Source of the DNA: Mastigamoeba balamuthi
Taxonomy: Eukaryota; Evosea; Mastigamoebida; Mastigamoebidae
Direction: 5' to 3'
NCBI GenBank assembly: GCA_902651635.1
Contig: CACRSC010000123.1
Coordinates: 28,021-57,917 of the forward strand
DNA length: 29,897 nucleotides
The position numbers were made by a program, and so were the translations under genes. How positions within the stretch are numbered: position 1 is the first letter of the stretch; the number at the start of each line of letters is the position of its first letter. Under the pieces are notes generated by a model that saw nothing but the letters and a program-made list of their open reading frames with translations, was not told the DNA's origin and searched no databases. This document shows positions 9,652 through 17,770 of the stretch, in pieces.

Positions 9652-10556
9652 ATGGACGTGGCGGTGACGTCGGGGGATGCGTTCGACGTGGACGTCATCA
9701 ACCTGGCCGTGCTGCGCCGCGAGGACCCCGCCGTCACCGAGATCATCGAGCGCGCCGACCACGTGGCCCTCTACTCGTGGGACAACGGCTGGGTAGATTC
9801 AAACAGACCCCAAATCCAGATATCGGAACCATACTTATCTCCCCCCGATATCTCCGCCCACTGCAGGCGAAGATGGAGGTGCAGGGCTGCCTCTTCGTCG
9901 CCGCGCGCGAGGGCGTGCCCCGCCACAGGTTCGTCGTGGTCAACCAGTGCAGCCCCGCGAACCTCTGGGTCGACGTGTGCCCCTCGGACCTGCAACTCCA
10001 CGTCCCCGCAGATTCCACCGCCCCACAGCCGGCCGTGTCGTCATCGCTGACGTCACCAGAATCTGGGCCCAGACGCCAGCCGCCGCACCTCGTCTTCCGG
10101 ACGGCGGCCTGCGGTGTCATCGGCATCTGGTTCCTGACGGACGAGCAGCGCGACCGCGTGGCCGCCGTCCTGCAGCGCGTGCTCGCAGAGGCCTCCTCGG
10201 GATCCGAGAATCCCACGTCACCACGCCACTCGGATGACGTGGAAGATATCGAGGCTGACGCCCTGAGGGAGGAGCTGCTGTCGCTGCCCGACATCATGGG
10301 CACCTCCGCGGGCCTGCAGAGCGACGCCCTCGAGGAGCCACTGCCGCTGGGCCCCGAGCCCGGCGAGCTCGGCGAGCTGTCCGCGGCCCCCGTGCCTGCG
10401 CAGATATCGAGCGATGACGTGTGCGAGGAATCTCTGGCGGCGCCCGCGACGCGCGAGGAGGTGCGGGCGGCGCTGCTGCGCCTGGCCACCAGCGACGTCT
10501 TCCTCGACGCCATCGTGGCAGAGCTGTCTCGCGTGCGCCTCGCCTCGCGTCGCTAG
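9652..10556 (+). CDS. DCP1: mRNA-decapping co-activator DCP1 (2 exons)
   Basis: Exons 9652-9792 and 9867-10556 (phase 0; 74-nt intron, GTAGAT...CTGCAG) give 276 residues. DCP1 activates the decapping enzyme DCP2 in 5'-3' mRNA decay, in cytoplasm and P-bodies. Residues about 10-150 form the EVH1 domain: NLAVLRREDPAVTEIIER, then HVALYSWDNGW before the intron, then KMEVQGCLFVAAREG and HRFVVVNQCSPANLWV, and the hallmark IGIWFLTDEQRDRV. An insertion of about 30 Ser/Pro-rich residues lies between EVH1 strands (10006-10085); it is in frame but might be an unrecognised intron. An acidic linker follows. The last 40 residues (REEVRAALLRLATSDVFLDA) match the C-terminal trimerization helix of animal and plant DCP1. 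It converges with the protease gene, 147 bp away. Confidence 0.92.
9793..9866 (+). other. DCP1 intron
   Basis: 74-nt intron with GT at 9793-9794 and AG at 9865-9866. It is AT-rich relative to its exons and holds two GATATC words. Removing it joins YSWDNGW to AKMEVQG in phase 0, reproducing the normal EVH1 order. Reading through it hits TAG immediately. Confidence 0.85.
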
Positions 10557-10703
10557 CGACTACGTTTAGAAAGCGCAAAAATAGAAAACAAGAGCAAGTG
10601 CTCGTCGTAAATATCTGGCCGGTCTATTTTTGGTACTCTGTTACTTAAACGAGTAAAGTTGGAAAATTGGGGGGTTAATAAGAACTGTGCGCGAGGGCCG
10701 GAC
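10557..10703. other. Convergent intergenic spacer (shared 3' flank)
   Basis: 147 bp between the tail-to-tail stops of DCP1 and the protease gene. It is AT-rich and presumably carries both polyadenylation regions. A-rich runs such as AAAAATAGAAAACAAG (about 10577-10592) are present, but no exact AATAAA is seen on the plus strand. Confidence 0.4.
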
Positions 10704-13337
10704 TTAGATCGAGGCGGCGACGCTGTTCTTCATGCTCTCCTGGCGCCTCTGCCGCGAGTTGCGGACGGCGTGCAGGGCCAGGGCCACCAGCAGGACCGTG
10801 AGCAGGCAGAGCAGCGCGCCACAGCAGATCGAGGCGATCAGCGCGGGGCTCAGCTTGCCGGGCCGCTCCGTGTCGCCCGCCGGGCGCAGCGCCACCACCG
10901 CTGAGGCCACGTCGGCGCCGTTGTCGGCCAGCGTGCCGTTCTGAGCCATGTCGAGGACCCTGGCCGCCAGCGCCCTCGACATCTGCAGCAACGGCGGCTG
11001 CGTCTCGTTGACGGGCGTCGCCGAGTCCTCGAACGTGACGAACAGCTTCCTGAAACCCGCTGCGCCGGACCCGTAGTTGGTCCGGCACTTGTCGTTGCCG
11101 ACTATCCCCGAGATGAAGCTCGTGTCGATGCCCAGCACGCGGGTCAGCACCGAGACGACGCGGTCCTGCGTCTGGCAGAGCGACAGCTCGAGCTGCACCG
11201 ACGTGCGCGTCCTCAGCGAGGGGTTCCGTATGTCGAAGCCCCCGGACGAGAAGACGAACACCGGCCCGATGCGGGTCGTCTCCGAGGAGCCCGGGTGGCC
11301 CGAGTACGACCCAACGACAATAGGCTCGTTGTTGACGTTGGTCCATGTCAAGACAGAGTCCTCTCGTCTCTGCATTTGCTTCGCCGTGAGCACTGGCTTG
11401 CGGATATGGAGATGGAGACATCTAACCTGAAAGGTGACTGTGAAGTTGACCGCCGTCTTGCTGCTCCACGAGACCTCCATGCGGCGCGCGCAATCGGGAC
11501 TCTCCAGAGACCCGGAACAGAACCGCAAAAGAGCAGAGGAGGCCGAGGAGAGGTCGACCTGCCACCACACGTTGGTGCCGAAGTCTGGCTGCGAGGCGCC
11601 CATCCCGAACACGCCACTGCGACCGCTGACGGCTACGGTGAACGACGTCAGGGACTCGCTTATCAGCTCCGTGGACGACGTCCAGTAGTAGGTCGACATG
11701 TTCCCGCTGGGCTTTGCCACGATCTCCACGCCGTTGGAGGGCAGGTGCTGAATGCCATCGTCGTCGCTGCTGCCCGCGGAGGTGTCCTCCCTCGACCATT
11801 GGTCCGGCAGCAGGCACGTCCCGTTGGCCAGGCACACGGAGCTGTTGCCGCAGGTTCCGCACGAGACGATTGTGCACCCGTTGTCGAGCGTCCCGCACAC
11901 TCGCCCCTCGGAGCTGCAGGTCCGCGTGGGCTCGCACTCGGCAATCTGCGTCTCTTCGGACCACTCAGCCCCGGTCGCCGGGTACTGCGTTATGAGGCAC
12001 GCGCCCTTGCCTCGCACCATCTAGTTGGTGGATAAGCCGTGAGCCATCGCCCAGCGAGTTGGGAATTGAGAAGGCAACGCACTCGGAAGAAGCCATCCTC
12101 TCCCCACTTGGGCCCCCAGCTGTTCTTGAAGACCCAGTATTTCTGACCGCTGTTCTCGTCCTGGCCCCAGCCCACCAGAGCCACGACGTGATCCACGCCG
12201 TTTTTACACTCGGACGCTGAAGATGCGTCAGTTGCGCGACGACGACAAAGTAGAGGGGGGAGGAGACGGACAGCTCTGGATGATTCCGCCTGAGTAGGAG
12301 GACAGAAGAGAGGAGTCGAGGTAGACGGCGAGGGGGCTGACGTCGTACAGCGTGCTGTCCATCTCGTCCTCGTTCCACCCGACTGCGAACACCTTGGAGA
12401 TGCGCCCGACGGCCCTGCGCTGCCGGAACACGCACTTCTTCTTGGACCCCGTGTACGGGTAGTCCTCGTCCCGCATGAGCGAGGCAAATGGCTGGGTCGA
12501 GACCTGGCTGAGCCTGTACAGCGCCCGCTGCGTCGAACCGCTGCGGCATCCGTTCTGCGAGGTGTCGCAGTCGAGGAGCTGCTGCGGCGCGAACCTCTCG
12601 GTGCTGCCCGTCGTCTTGAGCCACGCGCCCTCGGCCACCGCAGCCGCCACGAATGCCCAGCACGAACCGCATGACCCCTGCGGCCTCGGGTGCGCGCTCG
12701 TCGAGTACGGGCTGGTGTAGTTTGTCGGCAGGTCCGCGTCGGCGCGAGAGACCACACGTGGCTTGTACTCTGGCAGCTCCACATCCGCACCACGGTCTGC
12801 AGCTCCAGTGAGCGTTCGTGCAAACGGTTGTATGAAAAGGAGTCGCACCGAAGCCAGTGTACATGGCCCGGAACTCTTCCTTGGACAGGTCCGAGAACTG
12901 CAGTCGGGAGGGGAGATGAGCTGAGTGGAACAAGGCCAGCAAGGAGGGGGGGCCTGGGGCATGCCTCGTTGAGACCGAACCGCGCCTCGGGCATCTGGGA
13001 GTTGAGCCTGCCGATCTCCTGAAGCCTCGCGGAGAAGGTTTCGAACTTGCGGACATCTGTGGGGGGGGTGTCAACCGTTGCACAGCCAGGGAACGCTATC
13101 GCACCCTCTTGAGCCGATGCGTAGGACTTGCCCCACTCCTGCTTCCACGCGTCCTGTGGGAGGTGCGGGTGTCGGACACTGTGCGGGCGGAGTGGGGGGA
13201 GGGAAATGCGGTGGGAATACCCAGAGGCAGGGCGTGTCGCTGTCGAGGCACTGCGGGTAGTGGCGAGCCGAGCACGTGGCCGCAGCGAGGGCCAGGGCCA
13301 GGGCCAGGGACCACACGAGGGTGGGCTGGACAGCCAT
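10704..13337 (-). CDS. Membrane-anchored papain-family (cathepsin L-like) cysteine protease, multi-exon
   Basis: Exons, in coding order: 13337-13221, 13153-13105, 13056-12965, 12897-12849, 12796-12272, 12216-12083, 12020-10704. All phases agree, giving about 760 residues, or 741 if an in-frame 57-nt segment (11426-11370, GTTAGA...ATGCAG) is also an intron. Signal peptide: residues 1-24. Inhibitor I29 propeptide: [16 protein letters not shown] through [14 protein letters not shown]. Peptidase C1: [10 protein letters not shown] (oxyanion Gln142, catalytic Cys148), His287 in [11 protein letters not shown], Asn309 in [16 protein letters not shown]. Beyond the protease core is an unusual extension of about 420 residues: a cysteine motif (CGTLDNGC...[10 protein letters not shown]), a probable beta-rich ectodomain with sequons, a transmembrane helix ([20 protein letters not shown]) and a short basic tail. 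Likely a surface or endolysosomal protease. Entamoeba CP-B enzymes are a precedent for membrane anchoring. Confidence 0.9.
12898..12964 (-). other. Probable GC-AG intron in the protease gene
   Basis: 67-nt intron, donor GCATGC at 12964-12959 and acceptor CTGCAG ending at 12898. Splicing exactly here yields [14 protein letters not shown], the canonical end of the I29 propeptide. The nearest GT donor upstream (in TTCGGTCTC) would delete the conserved GLN. GC donors are a known minor class. Confidence 0.75.
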
Positions 13338-13515
13338 GGGGCCTGTGGTCTCCCTGTGGTGTTACAGTTTGAGCAGGTGGTGACTCTGCTCGGTGCAACT
13401 CTGTCAGTTTTTTGTCCCGCAACCCCCCCGATTTTTCTCCGCAGATTTTCCCCATCAGGAACTTACTGACAGCTCAGAATCTCGCAGATTTCCTCCCGCA
13501 CCCGCCGCGCCCGCG
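13338..13515. promoter_or_regulatory. Bidirectional promoter region, protease / G-patch genes
   Basis: 178 bp between two head-to-head start codons. It contains AGATTTTCCC (13443-13452) and AGATTTCC (13486-13493), close variants of a word repeated before other genes in the window, plus pyrimidine-rich tracts (CCCGCAACCCCCCCGATTTTTCTCC). Shared regulation of the two genes is inferred from spacing only. Confidence 0.5.
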
Positions 13516-14349
13516 ATGAGCACCGGTTCCGCACCGCACCCCCCTCGCTGCGCCGTCTCTCACACCCCTCGCAGGGTTCGCCGCACGCCTGCGCCGCGCG
13601 CGCGAGCGCTCCCAGGAGGCCTACGAGGCGCTGGGCGGCCACAGCGCGCCCGGGCCCCGCAGGCGCCCGCAGGCCGCCCAGGGCGACGCGCTGGCGTACG
13701 ACCGCGCTGCGCTGGAGGCCCTGGGGCGCACGATGCGCGCGCTGGGGTCGCGGGAGCAGCAGGGGGCCGCTGTGGTGCCGTGGGCCACAGGGGAGCAGGC
13801 AGCGCAGGTCCGCAGGCTCGCCGCGTGCTTCGGCCTCGTCTGCACGGCCCTGGGGCGAGCGGGGCGGGATGGTAGGGTGTCCCTGAGGCTGCGCCCAGCC
13901 GGCAGCGCCGCCCGTGCAGCGCCGGCGGAGGAGCTGGTCGCCGAGTGCATCGGGGCGCTGGCACGAAAGTCGAAGGCGACGGCAACTGAGCCGCCGGCAG
14001 CAGCAGCGGAGGGCGACGAGGTGGCGCCTCTGGGGGGCAGGCCGCTGTGGGAGGACGAGGCCAACGTGGGGAACAGGCTTCTGCGGAAGCTGGGGTGGAG
14101 CGGCGGCGGACTGGGTGCGGGCGACGCAGCATCGCGAGGGGGGGGGGGCACAGGGCGGGGCGCTGACAGCTGTGCGGCACAGGCAAGGATGGCAGCGGCA
14201 TCAGGGAGCCCGTGAGGGCGCACAAGAGGGCGAGGAGAGTGGGAATCGGCCTCGGGGCGCCGACGCACACGGTCTTCGGCCAGGACAACGCCACTACAGG
14301 CGAGCAGGACAGCTGCCCGGCGCACTGCTCACCAGAGCTGCTGCGATGA
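13516..14349 (+). CDS. R3H and G-patch domain RNA-processing protein (3 exons)
   Basis: Exons 13516-13525, 13575-14114 and 14183-14349 (introns of 49 and 68 nt, both phase 1) give 238 residues. The first exon encodes only M-S-T and one base of Gly. Residues about 75-115 look like an R3H single-strand nucleic-acid-binding domain (QVRRLAACFGLVCTALGRAG, then VSLRLRP). Residues about 170-215 form a G-patch: NVGNRLLRKLGWSGGGLG joined across the intron to KDGSGIREPVR, with RVGIGLG closing it. G-patch proteins recruit and activate DEAH-box helicases such as Prp43. The R3H plus G-patch pairing occurs in yeast Sqs1 and animal NKRF, which act in ribosome biogenesis and splicing-helicase regulation. That role is inferred. 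The second splice is well supported because it restores an uninterrupted G-patch. Confidence 0.83.
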
Positions 14350-14575
14350 AGCGCAATGCAGTAGACGGCATCTCTGCATCGAGCAAGCCATGTCTTCTGG
14401 CGTAGGACACGAGTTCACAATTCTGCGGATCACTTCGCATATTCTCACTATCAGTTGATTGAGAGGATGCGAAGTCGTCAATTGCCTCCGAAGAAAGACC
14501 CTTACTCCCAATAACCTTAGTCCCACACACGGTAGGAATTATCACATGGATGCCAAGAGATAAGCCAGATTGCAC
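14294..14575 (-). CDS. Possible small ORF overlapping the G-patch gene's 3' end
   Basis: A minus-strand frame of 93 codons (start as TTG; no early ATG) gives a reasonable-looking peptide: GLSLGIHVIIPTVCGTKVIG, then LSSEAIDDFASSQSTDSEN and GLLDAEMPSTALRFIAAALV. Codon composition is intermediate, unlike the GC-rich neighbours. It lies downstream of the large minus-strand gene's stop and overlaps the last 56 bp of the G-patch CDS. It may be chance, or a leftover 3' exon. The rest of the spacer (14350-14703) is AT-rich and shows nothing else. Confidence 0.2.
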   Translation of the reverse strand: MQSGLSLGIHVIIPTVCGTKVIGSKGLSSEAIDDFASSQSTDSENMRSDPQNCELVSYARRHGLLDAEMPSTALRFIAAALVSSAPGSCPARL

Positions 14576-14703
14576 ACTTCCAAAGTGGGTAAATGCACAG
14601 AGTACATCGGATTGAAGTGGATTTCAAAAAAGATATCTGAATTGGTTTGGACCAATTGAACCCAAATGAAGTTGAAAAGTGTGCCTGCATTTTGTTATGC
14701 CGA

Positions 14704-17652
14704 TCATTGAAGCTTCTGTGCTTTCTGTGGTCCTTGCGGTGGCTCGTCTTCCACTCGACCGCGCTTACTACGAATTAGGTGGCTCAGCGCATCTCGGGTT
14801 TCCGGAAGGCCAAACTCGGCAAGGATACGGGCCATCCTGCCGTTTGTGTCTGATATCTTGTCGCTCGGCGACTTGTCAGCGTCCTCCTCCGAGTCGGAGT
14901 GCCCTGTATGCCCTCTTGTCCACCAGCGTCTTCTCCTCCGGGCCTGCTCGTCCTCACTTGTAGCAGGTCAGTGGACCGAATGGAATCGGGCAAGCGTACA
15001 GGAAGTCCGTCCACATCTCGGGACATTCGTGTATCAGCCTCACAACCTCCTGTGCGTCCGAGCTCAGAGAATTCCATTCTCTGCAATTGACTGCAATGTG
15101 ACAAGTCAGATGCCAACTGCAACGTGGCAGAGTGCTTCGCCCACGTTTGAAGTCCCTAGGAATAGTGGCCTCCATGAACCGCGCCAGAACGTGCTCGATG
15201 CCACTGGCTGTGTGAGCCGTTGACACGAATAGGCGAAGAAGGCCCGATCTGATCGCACTCGACGGGCAGTGTGCGAGCCACTCGCTTAGGGCGTACCCTA
15301 CGTTGGCTTAGTCTGGGCTGAAAGGAGAAGTTCCCGATTGCTCACCGAGGAAAGGGTCGCTGTGCTTGTAGGTCGCCTTGGTCCTCTCGTCGCCGTTTAT
15401 CGCCAAGTTGAAGAGTGCGATGGCTTGGAAGGCCTCGCTATCCTTCAGTGGAACTGTTACCCACAAGTGCTGCTCAGAATCGACTTCCCGGGCGAAAACC
15501 CGGATAGCCTCTTCTGCCACAGCGTCTCTCTCCAGCAGGCACAGGTGCCCTGCCGCGACAACGTTCTGGACAACGGAACTACACGTGGAACGTACATCAG
15601 CGGAACGCATATGTGGTCAGTGACTCACCCCTTCTTGTGCAGGAACTCGGTGAGAAGCTTGACAGCCCTTGCGCGAGGCAGCGAGTGAGCCAGACCCGAG
15701 AGGCACATGACCTCCAGCGCCAGCCGGACAGCCTGCGCACTGAGCTTAAGCTTGCCTAGCCTCGACTCCGTATGCTGCGGCCACGCAAAGTCTCCAGGGT
15801 CCCTGAGCACACGCTCCGCTGTCCGCGAGTACGCCGAGATGTGCTCTTGCCACGGGTGCGACCCTGCCGCGACTATCTCCCTCAGCAGAGACACGTCCAG
15901 CAGCCTGATGGGGCTGTCCTGCCCCGCACGAGAATGGGTCCCGAGGACGAAGGCAGCGGTCTCCACGCAAGACCTCGCAGCCCTCTCTGCAAACGACTCG
16001 TCCGAGACTGCGGTAACCAGGATGTCGTTCGCGGCCTTCAAAGCGTCCAGTCGCAGCGGTGCGTCCGCGTGTTTGTCGTCAGCAACGCCGATCAGCACCG
16101 AGAGCGACTGCTCGACGAGGACGCTGCGCAGCGCAGAGACCTCGGACCAGGGCACCGGGCGCTCCTGGGGCTCCCAGTCGAACCGGCACTCGTCGGCGGC
16201 CTCTTCCTGCCTCCGCCACAACAGCACCTGCGCCAGCTCGCGCGCGCAGGCCTCGATCCAGGAGACGAGGCCCAGGCGGCAGCAGTCGGGAACAACTTCG
16301 CTGCGCTGGCCCAGCATGTGCGTCGCCACCTCCACCGTGAAGGGCATCGCCGACGAGACACCGCCCTGGTGTATCACACTGATGCAGAGGTCGTCCCACC
16401 CCTGCTCCCTGACCCGCTTGACCGGCGACACGAGGTTGCACTGCGTGCACCCCATCGCTGCCCAGTCAGTTGCGCTGCTGCCGCTCCGTAGCGCTCGCGG
16501 CGGCGTGGCTGCGGACCAGAGACGACGGGGTGTTGGCGGCGACCCCGTAGACGTGGTGCACGTCTCCCCAGCGGACGACGGTGCGGATCTTGTCCAGGAC
16601 CACCTTGGGCACCTCGTGGTCCACGAAGAACGCGTCTGGGCACCAGTTGGCCCTCGCGCAGCGGACAAACGCGCGCTCCTCCTCGGTGAGCTTTGCGTGC
16701 TGCGGCGCGTCGTCGCCCGGGTCGTCGAAGTCGTCCTCGTCGTCGGCCGCCAGCCCGCAGGCCGCCCTGATCGCTGCCTTCATCTCTGTTCTTGAGGCTT
16801 GCGAGTGCTCTACTGGGCGCTGCGGCTGCTGCTGCTTGGAGCGGACGTACTCGAACATGAGGACCTGGTCTGGAGCACCGCGCCGGGGAGTGAGGGCGGC
16901 CACGACTGCGGGGTCGCAGTTAACGTCGACGGGACTCCCGACGACAGGCACAGGGCCGTGCACCAGCGTCAGCCCGGGGCGGTTCTGCACTGCAGTGTCG
17001 CAGTCAACGATGGAGCCGTGCTCCCACTCCTCGAACTCCTCCCTCTCGCTGACAACCTGCCCGGGCGGCGAGAGTCAAGCCAGAAAGAAGCGGGCAGGAA
17101 GGGAGACTGGCATACTTCCGACAATATGGGAACCGTGAAAGACGACACCTTCTGTGGGCACACGCACGAGATGCTCTGTGAGCGAAGCGCTGACCCACCA
17201 GCACGCAAGCCAGCCAGTCAAGGCCAACAGCGCAGCACAAGAGCACGCGCCAGCTCCTCCTCGAGTTCAAACAGCTAGTGCGGCAGCACGCCACGCCCAG
17301 GCACGCACGCCACACAACAGCAAGCGCAGCGCCGGTGGGCCGCATTTCAATTGATTTGGAGCACTCGAGTGGTCTACGAGGAAGCTCACGCGGAAACACG
17401 AGCAGCGGGGGATGGGGAGAGAAGGCGGGGGGAGGGGGGAGGTCTGTGGGGCACGTAGTAGTGGGTGCCGTCGGAGAGGGCGACGGGCGGGACTGTGCCG
17501 GGGAAGCGCAGCAGCTGGAAGACAAAGGGGCCCCGCGCGTTCCAGCCCCTGTCGTACCACTGCAGCTTCATCTGCCCTCTGCGCAGCGCCACGGACAGGA
17601 TCACGCCCTTGCTCAGCTCTGGTGCCGGCCGCTCTGCTGCGTGTGTGGACAT
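14704..17652 (-). CDS. Large unrecognised multi-exon protein with acidic stretches
   Basis: Exons placed with consistent phases: 17056-16517, 16440-15629, 15578-15346, 15306-15000, 14956-14704 (TGA at 14706-14704). Introns of 76, 50, 39 and 43 nt, three of them with an ACTGAC branch-like motif. A first exon 17652-17455 starts MSTHAAERPAPELSKG and contains LQWYDRGWNARGPFVFQLLR. Between 17454 and 17057 further small exons must exist (coding-like: FELEEELAR near 17270-17240; SISCVCPQKVSSFT near 17175-17130) that I cannot fix. The protein has EREEFEEWEHGSIVDCDT, an acidic DDEDDFDDPGDD, a long helical region (ECRFDWEPQERPVPWSEV, LRLDALKAANDILVTAVSDE, SRLGKLKLSAQAVRLALEVM) and a C-terminus with SDSEEDADKSPSDK and a basic end. 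The helices could be HEAT-like; that is a guess. No family recognised. The donor at 16517/16516 could instead be 35 nt upstream. Confidence 0.7.
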
Positions 17653-17770
17653 TCGGCAACTCCGCATAACTAAACTATTTTTGAGTCCCCGAACGATCTC
17701 CCCTAGATATTCCCAGAAGATATTTGGTACTGCGAGAATCTCCCCGAGATATTCCGAGCACACTCGAGAG
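17653..17770. promoter_or_regulatory. Bidirectional promoter region with three AGATAT boxes
   Basis: Only 118 bp separate two head-to-head starts. Three related words are present: AGATATTCCC (17705-17714), AGATATTTGG (17718-17727) and AGATATTCC (17747-17755). Three copies in 50 bp is more than expected by chance in this GC-rich setting, so they may be core-promoter elements for one or both genes. Confidence 0.5.
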
